From NCBI GenBank assembly GCA_041394885.1, contig JAWKHI010000021.1, forward strand, positions 1-64,000: a stretch of 64,000 nt of DNA, given 5' to 3'. This stretch comes from DSOI01 sp041394885. Lineage in GTDB: Bacteria; Acidobacteriota; Terriglobia; Bryobacterales; Bryobacteraceae. This document shows positions 52,301 through 60,600 of this stretch, piece after piece. The notes below the pieces were generated by a model, which worked only from the letters and a program-made list of their open reading frames with translations, was not told where the DNA came from and did no database searches. The translations under genes were made by a program, and so were the position numbers. The stretch's first letter is position 1, and the number at the start of each line of letters is the position of its first letter.

Positions 52301-52846
52301 GAATAGAGGCGCGCCGACATCTCCGGTGGATGCTGTGCTACCGGTGGCGCGCGGGTTCACTTGCACGCCGGCGCCGAGGCCCACCAGATCAAAGATATTT
52401 CTTCCCTTGATCGGCAGTTCTTCGATGGCCCGGGTGGAAACCACCTGCCCGAGCGAGGCGGACTCGGATTCCACCAGCGGCGATTCCCCGCTTACGGTGA
52501 GGCTGGTGGCGGTGTCTCCCACCTCGAGCACGAAGTCAATCCGCAAACGTCCTTCCACCACCAGCTGCAGCCCTTCCCGGACTCCGGTTTTGAAGCCGGG
52601 ATTGCTGACGGTGACCCGATAGGCGCCGGGGCGCAGGTAGTTGGCCTGATAGAAGCCGGACCCATCGGTGGCCACGCGCGTGGCCTGGGTGGTTTCCACC
52701 TGCAGGATCTCCACGGCGGCATTGGGCACCGCGCCGCCGGTGGAATCGGTGACGGAGCCGAGAATCGCTCCGGTGATGTTTTGCCCCGCGGCCGCGGCGG
52801 CGAACGTGGCGGCGATTGCCCCAAGAGCTATCCATCGATTGCGCAT
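49385..52846 (-). CDS. TonB-dependent receptor, Oar-like with carboxypeptidase-regulatory N-terminal domain
   Basis: 1153 residues from the ATG at 52846 (GGGAG 8 bases upstream). Signal peptide 1-22, a CarboxypepD_reg/Cna-B-like domain (25-105; 'ITGAILGSVTDSTGGAVPNA'), a plug domain ('RAIEELPIKGRNIFDLVGL', 'IKGGTNEVHGSAYWFFRND'), then a 22-strand barrel ending '...QVQFSLKLLF' with the terminal Phe. No TonB box is obvious. Acidobacteria carry many such Oar-like proteins for uptake of large substrates. It is read away from a GntR repressor and sits next to a sialidase-like gene, so it probably imports products of secreted glycan breakdown. A palindromic operator lies just upstream of its start. 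Confidence 0.93.
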   Translation of the reverse strand: MRNRWIALGAIAATFAAAAAGQNITGAILGSVTDSTGGAVPNAAVEILQVETTQATRVATDGSGFYQANYLRPGAYRVTVSNPGFKTGVREGLQLVVEGRLRIDFVLEVGDTATSLTVSGESPLVESESASLGQVVSTRAIEELPIKGRNIFDLVGLGAGVQVNPRATGSTASTGDVGAPLFVLSDISINGGRFRTNDYLVDGVSIMLPENNNFAIAPSPDSTQEFKVLTNSFGPQFGRSGGGAINVITKGGTNEVHGSAYWFFRNDRMRANNFFSNARNQQRPVFHFNMFGAAAGGPVVKDRTFFFADYQGHREDIGGGAGILTVPTAAEKQGNFSGRLNAAGAPVIVYNPFTTRSASTGGFVRDPYPGNVIPVAQQSRVARRLLEFMPAPNQPGVGPVGINNYSWNPASFVNSNQWSARLDHRFSDRNSLFGRLSRNTGDTGTSGPFNSIADTVLGNTVSHALVGVVNWTSTISASRILNLRLGGVRRFEGRVPRSSGKVNLTELGFSPNVAAAAQEQLFPTVSIANYSGLGAPGGDRIRRGNDIYTIVAEQTEYHGRHTVIYGADLRLYNQTPFQGGSPSGSYSFALSQTQGPDPLRASLTAGNGLASMLTGFGSGSISSVPAGAIRNAYYAVFVNDDIRLGRLTINAGLRWEYEQPRSERYNRLGTFDFDSPFPVPIPALPGLRGTLRLAGQDGQPRGQWDSNYNNFGPRIGLAYRWNDRTVIRSGYGIFYSPRFGTTGAQNFGMPGAQITTPWVSSLDGVTPLNTIDNPYPDGLLQAPDTAVYRTQLGQGILAMDRGNKSDIYNQQWNFTLQRQMPGQWLVEAGYAGNKGTRIPVSGNWNQLDPQYQSLGAALNQQVPNPFFGIADVGTLAQRTVARSQLLRPYPQYTSVTTNSPAVAQNMGSSSYHSFLLRTEKRFARGYHLLLTYTNSKLIDNGSGRVFGETAFVPPVQNIYNLAAERSLSEGDVSQRLVISHTVELPFGKGQAIGASAPAALQWAIGGWSATGTFVWNKGFPLALTSTGNSGVGGGVLRPNSTGATAELSGAPQARLNRYFDTTQFTVPTPFTFGNVSRTLPDVRGPSGRNYDVSVQKTFPVTERVSTLFRAEAFNLTNTPYFATPGEGLGSPAFGVISSARGERQVQFSLKLLF

Positions 52847-52864
52847 TGCATCATCTCCCATCCA

Positions 52865-52884
52865 AAAACTGGTACAGCAGTTTT
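52865..52884. promoter_or_regulatory. GntR operator O1 upstream of TonB-dependent receptor
   Basis: Perfect 7-bp dyad AAAACTG-GTACAG-CAGTTTT, 18 bases before the receptor ATG and right after its -10 element. The same half-site appears in O2 at the GntR gene. Six-base spacing and A/T-rich outer arms fit GntR-family sites. Confidence 0.75.
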
Positions 52885-52892
52885 ACATGCAT

Positions 52893-52921
52893 AGTCTACT
52901 TGCACGAATCCCCCCTGTCAA
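52893..52921 (-). promoter_or_regulatory. Promoter of the TonB-dependent receptor gene
   Basis: On the minus strand TTGACA (52921-52916), a 17-base spacer and TAGACT (52898-52893). Transcription would begin close to the edge of O1, so a bound repressor would block it. Confidence 0.7.
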
Positions 52922-52931
52922 CGATACACTG

Positions 52932-52953
52932 GAAAACTGACGTGCCAGTTTTC
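52932..52953. promoter_or_regulatory. GntR operator O2 covering the GntR start codon
   Basis: Perfect 8-bp dyad GAAAACTG-ACGTGC-CAGTTTTC. The GTG start of the regulator (52942) lies in its 6-base spacer. A weak -35/-10 pair (TTGCAC at 52900, GATACA at 52923) lies just before it, so the site also covers the likely transcription start. Confidence 0.75.
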
Positions 52954-53688
52954 ACCGAACACAATTTCTCCGAATCCGCCTATCGCCGGCTGCTGGAAGC
53001 GATCCTGAGCGGACGGATGCCTCCGGGGTCGCCGCTTTCGCGCCGGAGGCTGGCCGAGGAGTTCGGTATGAGTCCGGTGCCGGTGGGGGAGGCTCTCACG
53101 CGCCTGGAGGCCGAGGGGCTGGTGGAAACACGGCCGCGGGCCGGGAGCCGCGTGCGCATTCCGTGCGCGGATGACATTCTGGGAAACTACGAACTGCGAG
53201 AAGCCCTCGAAACCCACTCGGCACGGCTGTTTGCCGAGTTCGCATCGCCGGCGTTCGAGCGGCGGGTGACGATTGCCGCTGAACGTCTGGATGCGGCTTT
53301 TGGGGAACTGAACGGGCGCTACTCGCGCGCGCGGCATGCACGTGTGGAGCGGCTCCACACCTCCTTTCATATGCTGGTGGCCCAGGCGACACGCTGTTCG
53401 GTACTGGTGGACGCCATCGCGCGCAGCCGCGTGCTGCTGTTCAACTGGCTGTTCACGGTGTCGGCGGAGTTGGGCAGCCTTCCGGCGGACTGGCACCGGC
53501 AGTTGGCGCGCGCGCTGGTGGAGGGAACTCCGGAGCAGGCCTCGGATGCGATGCGTGCCCATGTGCGATATCGGCGGAAAGAGGTGCTGGAGAAACTGCA
53601 GAGCGCGGTGCGGGCGCCGGCGCCGCGGCAGCCGATGTCGCGGGGTCCGCAGCGGCGTACGATGCCGGCAGCGAAAGGATCGCAATGA
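52942..53688 (+). CDS. GntR-family transcriptional regulator (FadR/FCD type)
   Basis: 248 residues from the GTG at 52942; longer in-frame starts would run through both the operator region and the divergent promoter. Winged helix-turn-helix at about 5-75 ('YRRLLEAILSGRMPPGSPLS', 'RRLAEEFGMSPVPVGEALTR', 'GLVETRPRAGSRV'), then an all-helical FCD-type ligand domain (80-215; 'ELREALETHSARLFAEF', 'RLHTSFHMLVAQATR', 'MRAHVRYRRKEVLEKL'). Such proteins leave DNA when bound to an organic acid or sugar. Two matching palindromes in the divergent region suggest it controls itself, the sulfatase and the TonB receptor. Its stop overlaps the sulfatase ATG. Confidence 0.9.
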   Translation: MPVFTEHNFSESAYRRLLEAILSGRMPPGSPLSRRRLAEEFGMSPVPVGEALTRLEAEGLVETRPRAGSRVRIPCADDILGNYELREALETHSARLFAEFASPAFERRVTIAAERLDAAFGELNGRYSRARHARVERLHTSFHMLVAQATRCSVLVDAIARSRVLLFNWLFTVSAELGSLPADWHRQLARALVEGTPEQASDAMRAHVRYRRKEVLEKLQSAVRAPAPRQPMSRGPQRRTMPAAKGSQ

Positions 53689-54962
53689 TGACGCGCCGCC
53701 GGCTGCTTACGGCCGCCCTGCAGGCTCGGCCAGAGCCGCAGAACACGATTCTCATCCTCGCTGACGACCTCGGTTTCGGCGACCTTGGCTGCTATGGATC
53801 CACGGCGGGAACGACTCCGCACCTGGACCGCCTTGCGGCTGATGGCGCACGCTTGACCGGTCACTACACCTGCTCGCCGGTTTGTTCTCCAGCGCGAGCC
53901 GGGCTGCTCACCGGGCTGGTCCCGGATCGAACCGGCGTTACCGGTGTGCTGCGTGATCCGGACGACCACCGCGGCCTGGATTTGAATCTGGCCACCGTGG
54001 CGACCCACCTGAAGCGCAAGGGCCTTGCCACGGCTCTCATCGGCAAATGGCACCTCGGCATGCCTGCTCCCTACCAGCCCCGCCAGCGAGGCTTCGATTA
54101 TTTCTGGGGGTTTCTGAATGGCACTATCGATTACGAAACCCACCTTTCACTGGGCGGCGGCGGCAAGGGCAGCCGGACCACGTATGAAAACGAAAAGCCC
54201 ATCGCGCTCCGTGGCTACTTCCCTGAACTCGCCGCGTCGAAAGCCGTCGAATATGTAGAATCCAACCGGAACCGTTCGTACTTTCTCTACCTGCCGTTGG
54301 CTCTTCCTCACACGCCGCTGCAGGTCCCCGATCGATGGAGCGATCCGTTCCTGCGTGAGGGCATTTCGGCTCCGCAAGCCCTTTACCGCGGTATGCTGCG
54401 CTGCCTCGACGACGGGATCGGCCGGCTCCGCGCAGCGCTCGAACGCACCGGCCAGTGGGATCGAACGCGCGTCATATTCGTGTCGGACCACGGATGGGTC
54501 AAGAAGCGCGATCCGGCCGACGCGGGCAGCAACGGGGAACTGCGGGGCGGGAAGTACGAACTGTGGGAAGGCGGTATCCGCGTGCCTTGTGTGGTCCGCT
54601 GGCCGGGACTCACCCGCCGCGGCTCGACGATCGATGCTGTTTCCTGGTTCCCGGACTGGCTACCGACGCTGACCGGAGCGCAGTCTCGCGACGGCATCGA
54701 CCTCCGTCCTGCGTTGTCCGGCGGAACGGTTCCCGAACGCGACCTCTGTTGGAGATTCGAGGATCGCTTGGTGAAAACGCCGCTCTCTTTCGCTATTCGC
54801 CGCGGACAATGGAAACTGCTGCGCATCGGCGAAAGCCGCGCCTTGTACAACCTGATTCAGGATCCGGGCGAACGCAAGGACGCCTCCGCTTCGCATCCCG
54901 AGGTTGCAGCCGATCTCGAAACGCGGTTGCGGCTTTGGCAGAGCGGCTTGCCCCACCCATAG
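53685..54962 (+). CDS. Type I sulfatase (formylglycine-dependent)
   Basis: 425 residues from the ATG at 53685, overlapping the GntR stop as ATGA. The N-terminus is very short ('MTRRRLLTAALQA'); only a rudimentary signal could fit, so export is uncertain. Metal ligands 'LADDLGFGDLGCYG' and maturation motif Cys67-Ser-Pro-Ala-Arg71 (CxPxR), 'LIGKWHLGM' and 'VIFVSDHGWVKK' show an intact sulfatase. Co-transcribed with the GntR regulator, it likely removes sulfate from the glycan taken up by the divergent TonB-dependent receptor. Confidence 0.9.
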   Translation: MMTRRRLLTAALQARPEPQNTILILADDLGFGDLGCYGSTAGTTPHLDRLAADGARLTGHYTCSPVCSPARAGLLTGLVPDRTGVTGVLRDPDDHRGLDLNLATVATHLKRKGLATALIGKWHLGMPAPYQPRQRGFDYFWGFLNGTIDYETHLSLGGGGKGSRTTYENEKPIALRGYFPELAASKAVEYVESNRNRSYFLYLPLALPHTPLQVPDRWSDPFLREGISAPQALYRGMLRCLDDGIGRLRAALERTGQWDRTRVIFVSDHGWVKKRDPADAGSNGELRGGKYELWEGGIRVPCVVRWPGLTRRGSTIDAVSWFPDWLPTLTGAQSRDGIDLRPALSGGTVPERDLCWRFEDRLVKTPLSFAIRRGQWKLLRIGESRALYNLIQDPGERKDASASHPEVAADLETRLRLWQSGLPHP

Positions 54963-54997
54963 ACCACCAGAAATGGAAGGCGGGACCGTAGCCCCGC

Positions 54998-57448
54998 TTA
55001 CACCGTCTCCGCTGTCTCCACTGCTTCGGCTCCTACCAGTTCCTTCTTGAACTTGCACTCCTTGTCCGGGCATTGCGCCCATGCGCCGGACTTCAGGTAC
55101 TTCTCGATCAGATACGCGCCGCCGCAATTGGGGCACGCCTCGGCGATCGGTTTGCCCCATGCGACAAAATCGCACTCCGGATAGCGGTTGCACCCGAAGA
55201 ACGTCTTGCCGCGCTTGGACCGGCGCTCGATGATGTCGCCTTCCTTGCAGGTGGGACACTTAACCCCGATCGTCTTCTGCTTCACGTACTTGCAAGTGGG
55301 GTAGTTACTACACGCGGTAAACTCGCCGAAACGGCCGGACTTCAACAACAGGTTCTTGCCGCAAACCGGACATAGTTCCTCGAGTTGCTGGTCCGGCTTC
55401 TTCTGCTCGCCGCCCAGGGGTTTGGTCGTCTTGCAGTCCGGGTATCCCGTACACGCGTAGAACTGACCGAAACGGCCCTTTTTCAGCACCATCTCACGTC
55501 CGCAGTTCTGGCAGTATTCAGTCTCGTCCTGCTCGGAGAACTCGGTGGGCCCCACCTCGCCCTCCACCATGTCGGGCGACGGCTCCCGCGTATTGGTGCA
55601 CTCGGGGTAGCCGGAACAGCCGACGAAGCTGCCGTGCTTGCCCCAGCGCAGCACCATCGGCTTGCCGCATTTGTCGCATGTCAAGCCGGTGGGTTTCTCC
55701 ATCCGCTTGATGTCTTCCATCTCGGACTCGGCGCGCACCAGGTCCACCTTGAACTTGTCGTAGAACTCCACCATCGCCGCGCGCCAGTCGACTTTACCTT
55801 CTTCGATTTCGTCGAGTTCGTTTTCCATCCGCGCCGTGTAGCGCACATCGAAGATGTCGTCGAAGTTCTTCACCAGCAGATCGGTCACCACGAACCCGAG
55901 TTCGGTGGGCGAGAACTTGCCTCCCACGCGAGTGACGTAGCCGCGGTCCTGGATCGTCGACAGGATCGATGCGTAGGTGGAGGGGCGTCCGACGCCGTCG
56001 GCTTCGAGCTCTTTCACCAGCGTCGCTTCGGTGAATCGCGGCGGCGGCTCGGTGAAGTGCTGTTCGGGATCGATTGACTTGAACTTCAGCTCCTCGCCCT
56101 GAGTCACCAGAGGTAGCTTGTGCTTGAGTTCCTCGTCTTCTTCGTCTTTTTGATCCTTGCCCTCCTGGTACACGGCGAGGAAGCCGTCGAACTTGGGGAC
56201 ACTGCCGGTGGCGCGGAACATGTACTGGGCGCCGTCGCTGCCCGGCGCCAGCACATCGATGGTGGTCTGATCGAAAACAGCAGGCGCCATCTGGGATGCC
56301 ACGAACCGGGTCCAGATCAAGCGGTACATCTTCAGTTCGTCTTCCGAGAGAAAGCTCGCGATCGCTTCCGGCGAATTGGCCACCGCGGTGGGTCGGATCG
56401 CTTCGTGCGCGTCCTGCGCGCCTTTCTTGCTCTTGAAGGTATTTGGTGCGGCGGGCAGATACTGCGGCCCGAAACGCTGCGGGATGAACTCGCGGACCTC
56501 TTTCAACGCGTCGTCGGAAACACGCGTCGAATCGGTACGCATATAAGTAATGAGACCCACCGATCCCTGCGCGCCGAGTTCCACACCCTCGTAGAGGCGC
56601 TGCGCGAGCCCCATGGTCCGCTTTACCGAAAAACGCAGCTTGCGCGCCGCTTCCTGCTGCAGCGTGGAAGTGATGAAGGGCGGCACCGGATTGCGGCGCT
56701 TCTCCTTGGTGCCCACGGCATGCACCGTGTAGTTGGCGCCGTCGAGCGCCGCGACGATCGCGGCCGATTCTCCCTCATTGGCGATCTCGAGGTTCTGGCC
56801 GCCTTTCTTCGCAAGGCGCGCCTTCAACACCGGCGCCTTCTGGGCGTTGAGGCTGACGTCGATGGTCCAATACTCTTCCTTGATGAACGCGCGAACCTCG
56901 CGTTCGCGATCCACGATCAAACGGAGAGCCACCGTCTGCACGCGGCCGGCCGACAAGCCACGACGGACCTTGTCCCAGAGTAGGGGGGAAATCTGATAGC
57001 CCACCAGACGGTCCAACACCCGGCGGGCCTGTTGGGCGTCCACCAGATTCCGGTCTACCGCCATCGGCTGATCGAACGCGCGCCGGATTGCGTTGGCTGT
57101 GATCTCGTTGAAACGAACCCGAAACACCTGGGGCTTGTCGCCCTTCTTCGGCCCGAGCTCCTCGGCCAAGTGATAGCAGATGGCTTCGCCTTCCCGGTCC
57201 GGGTCAGCCGCCAGATAGATGATTTCGGCGTCTTTGGCGGCTTGCTTCAACTCCTGGATGAGCTTCCGCTTGCCTTCGATTACCTCGTACTGGGGCGTGA
57301 AGTCGCCGGCCACGTCCACGGCCAGATCCTTCTTCGGAAGGTCTTTGATATGGCCGAGCGAGGCCTTGACCACGAAATCCTTGCCCAGGTACTTGCTGAT
57401 GGTTTTCGACTTCGCCGGAGACTCGACGATGACGAGAGACTTGGACAT
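54998..57448 (-). CDS. topA: DNA topoisomerase I (type IA)
   Basis: 816 residues, TAGGAG 6 bases before the ATG. Relaxes negative supercoils through a 5'-phosphotyrosine. Toprim domain at the start ('LVIVESPAKSKTISKYLG', 'YLAADPDREGEAICYHLAEE'), the hinge domains and the nucleophile Tyr near residue 300 in 'GLITYMRTDSTRVS'. Five zinc-ribbon-like Cys4 modules follow ('CDKCGKP', 'CQNCGRE', 'CPVCGKN', 'CPTCKEG', 'CPNCGGA', each with a second C-x-C pair), more than the three of E. coli TopA. Confidence 0.97.
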   Translation of the reverse strand: MSKSLVIVESPAKSKTISKYLGKDFVVKASLGHIKDLPKKDLAVDVAGDFTPQYEVIEGKRKLIQELKQAAKDAEIIYLAADPDREGEAICYHLAEELGPKKGDKPQVFRVRFNEITANAIRRAFDQPMAVDRNLVDAQQARRVLDRLVGYQISPLLWDKVRRGLSAGRVQTVALRLIVDREREVRAFIKEEYWTIDVSLNAQKAPVLKARLAKKGGQNLEIANEGESAAIVAALDGANYTVHAVGTKEKRRNPVPPFITSTLQQEAARKLRFSVKRTMGLAQRLYEGVELGAQGSVGLITYMRTDSTRVSDDALKEVREFIPQRFGPQYLPAAPNTFKSKKGAQDAHEAIRPTAVANSPEAIASFLSEDELKMYRLIWTRFVASQMAPAVFDQTTIDVLAPGSDGAQYMFRATGSVPKFDGFLAVYQEGKDQKDEEDEELKHKLPLVTQGEELKFKSIDPEQHFTEPPPRFTEATLVKELEADGVGRPSTYASILSTIQDRGYVTRVGGKFSPTELGFVVTDLLVKNFDDIFDVRYTARMENELDEIEEGKVDWRAAMVEFYDKFKVDLVRAESEMEDIKRMEKPTGLTCDKCGKPMVLRWGKHGSFVGCSGYPECTNTREPSPDMVEGEVGPTEFSEQDETEYCQNCGREMVLKKGRFGQFYACTGYPDCKTTKPLGGEQKKPDQQLEELCPVCGKNLLLKSGRFGEFTACSNYPTCKYVKQKTIGVKCPTCKEGDIIERRSKRGKTFFGCNRYPECDFVAWGKPIAEACPNCGGAYLIEKYLKSGAWAQCPDKECKFKKELVGAEAVETAETV

Positions 57449-57552
57449 ATTCTCCTACGGAAAAAGAACGTTTAATATGATAGGTCCGCCGACCCGGCGG
57501 CACCCAGTCACACTGTAGCAGACTTGGCAAGGGACGCAACCCGGTACGGAGG

Positions 57553-57568
57553 ATGAGGAGGTCCTCAT
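57553..57568. promoter_or_regulatory. Palindrome upstream of the second TonB-dependent receptor
   Basis: ATGAGGA-GG-TCCTCAT, a perfect 7-bp dyad with 2-base centre, 44 bases before the -10 element. A possible operator; no regulator gene is adjacent. Confidence 0.45.
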
Positions 57569-57611
57569 TGATCGATTAACTCTTTTACATCAATCACTTA
57601 CGGGCGCTTGC

Positions 57612-57617
57612 TATACT
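57612..57617 (+). promoter_or_regulatory. -10 element TATACT just before the TonB receptor start (leaderless)
   Basis: TATACT ends 6 bases before the ATG at 57624, so transcription would start at or beside the A of the start codon. No ribosome site is present, and no good -35 is seen at the usual distance. Confidence 0.5.
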
Positions 57618-57623
57618 GCGCGT

Positions 57624-60600
57624 ATGAATTGCTTCCGGTCTATCGCCGTGGTTTTGTGTCTCTTGTTCTCGCCCCTGGCCTTTGGCCAGACAGGTTCGAT
57701 TCAAGGTCTTGTCACCGATCAATCCGAGGCCGCTGTCGCCAACGCCGGGGTTTCCGTGTTGAACCTCGACACCGGTCTCCGAAGGGAAACAACCAGCAAC
57801 GAGGTCGGCCTCTACACGGTGCCGTCTCTTCCAGTGGGCCGCTACAAGGTGACGGCGAATCTGCAAGGATTTGCTCCGTCTGAGCTGCCGGAAGTGAAGC
57901 TCGACGTCAATCAGACCGCGCGTATCGACTTCACATTGAAGCCCGGTTCGGTCACCGAAAGCATCGATGTGAGCGCCGTGGCCGCGCTGCTCGATTCCGA
58001 GACGGCCACCGTTGGCCAGGTGATCGACAACAAGCGCATCGTCGAGTTGCCTTTGAACGGTCGCAATTACCTGCAATTGGCGCGGCTCACGGCCGGTACG
58101 TCGGCGGCTCGCGGATCCAGGCCGGAATCGGAGGGCGTGTTCTCGGCCGGCGGCCAGCACGGCTATCAGGTCCAGGTGAATATCGACGGCGTCGACAACT
58201 CACTCACCTACTCCGGTGGGCCGATCGGTTTCGAAGCCCAAGCGGTGAAGCCGAGTGTAGACGCGGTGGGCGAGTTTCGCGTCGTCACCAATAACCTGTC
58301 GGCCGAGTACGGCAACCGCATGGGCGGACAAGTATTCGTCAACATCAAGTCCGGCACCAACGAGATCCACGGGACGCTGTTCGAGTTTCTCCGCAACTCG
58401 TCGCTCGACGGCTCCAACTTCTTCGCTAATCGTGCGGGATCGGAGAAGCCGCCCTACCGGCAGAATCAATTCGGGGGCACCATCGGCGGGCCGATCCGCA
58501 AGGACAAGACGTTCTTCTTCGGTTCATTCGAAGGCACGCGCACGCGGCTGGGACGCAGTTTCGTATCGACCGTGCCGATCGATTCGGTTCGCAACGGCGA
58601 TTTCAACCGCATTCGCCCCGTCTTCGATCCCGCTACCACGGTGGGAACCGCCACCAGCTTCACGCGCCAGCCGTTCCCCGGGAACATCGTGCCCAAGAAT
58701 CGTTGGGATCCGCTCGCATCCAAGATCCTGGCGCTGTACCCCAACGCCACCGCTCCCAACGCCATCGTCAACAACTATTTCTTTTCACCCAGCGAATCGA
58801 ACGACGTCAACACCTACGACATCAAGGGCGACCACAGCATCAGCGACCGGAGCCGTTTTTCGGTTCGCTACAGCCGGCGTGACCGGGACCGTTACGAACC
58901 CGGTCCGCTGCCCCTGCCCGCCGATGGCGGCCTCGCCACCACGACCGTGATCGACTCCAATTCGTTCGCCGGCACGCACTCGATGACCTTCGGCGCCAAC
59001 ATGACCAACGAGTTCCGCGTCGGCGTCACCGACGTCAACACCAAGTTCGATGTGCCTTACGACAGCCCGCTGTTCGACGAATACGGAATCAAGGGGATCC
59101 CGAAGACGAATCTGGCTTCGTCCAACGATCACGGCGGAACCCGCTTCACGCCGCAGGGCTACCGGGAACTCGGCACCCGGTCATTCTGGCCCAACACGAA
59201 CAACCAGCGGACCTACCAATTCAACGACACCGTTTTCCGCAACTGGGGCAAGCACAATGTCCGCTTTGGCGGCGAGTTCCGCCGCGAGGATGTATTCCGC
59301 AACGCGGCCCGGTTCTCACGTGGCAATTTCGTGTTCAATCGCGAGTTCACCGCCAATCCCGCCGCGCGCGGCGCCACCGGGGACGGTCTCGCCGAGTTCA
59401 TGCTCGGAATGGCGTCCGGCGGCACCGTGGGCAATGAGAACGGCGAGTACGTCGTCGGTAGCATGTTCGCCGCCTTCGTCCAGGACGATTGGAAAATCAC
59501 CCCGAATCTGACCCTGAACATCGGACTCCGCTACGACATCTTTTTCGCCCCGCGGTTCCCCGACGGAAAAGTGTCCACCTTCGAACTCGATTTCGCCAAC
59601 CTCGGGCCCAATGCCCGGCTGAAGCAGACACGGTTCGGCCCCAACGAGTGCAACTGCAAGAACGATCTGAACAACTTCGCGCCGCGACTCGGTTTTGCCT
59701 GGAAGGCCCAGCCGAACACAGTGATTCGCGCCGGCGCGGGGATCATCTTCGCGCGGGCCGATTCCATCCAAACCCAATGGGCTCGCGGACAGAATCAGGC
59801 GCCGGACTTCCTCGAGTTCGGCTTCGGTACGCTTGACCGCATCAACCCGCGGCTGACTCTCAGCGGTGGATTCCCCGCCGTGGACTTCAACGCCACGGAC
59901 GTGCCAGGGCCGAACGCGGTGGGCATCGACGCCGCCAGCCGTTTCCTGCCGACGCAATACTCGCAGCAGTGGTTCTTCGACATCCAGCGCGAACTGCCCT
60001 TCGCAACGCTGCTCACGGTCGGCTATAACGGCAACGGGACCCGGAAGATGCTGGGCGGGCTCAACTACAACATCCCCTTCGGAATCGAGCCCTCGCCAGT
60101 GCCGGTGAACAACCGGCGCCTGTGGCCCTACTACAACGCGGTGAACCGGCAGGTGCCGTTCGGGTCGCTTTCCTACCACGGGCTGGTAACCAAACTCGAG
60201 AAGCGGTTCTCCAAGGGGCTGACCTTCCTGGCCTCCTATACCTGGGCGCACGCTCTCGACAATCTGGACGAGGTGGGCAACGGCGAGGGCACCGGGGTGT
60301 TGAAGCCCTGGGATCGCAATCTCAATCGCGGGAACTCGCTGACCGACGTACGGCAGCAATTCGTGTTCAGCAGCACCTACGAGATCCCGATCGGCAAAGG
60401 GAAAGCGCTGCTCGGCGATGCCAGCCGCGCCGTGGACCTCGTTCTCGGCGGATGGCAGTTGGGCGGGGTTCTGTCGAAAGTGACGGGCGAGTACGTCACG
60501 GTCACCACTTCGGGCGGCATCACCAACGCCGGCGGCGCGGACCGTCCCAACCGCATCGGCGACGGGAATCTTCCCTCCAGCGCCCGGACAATCGACCGAT

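Noticed and set aside
54977..54997. Hairpin between the convergent sulfatase and topA as terminator
   Set aside because: Stem of only 5 bp with a bulge, and no T-run.
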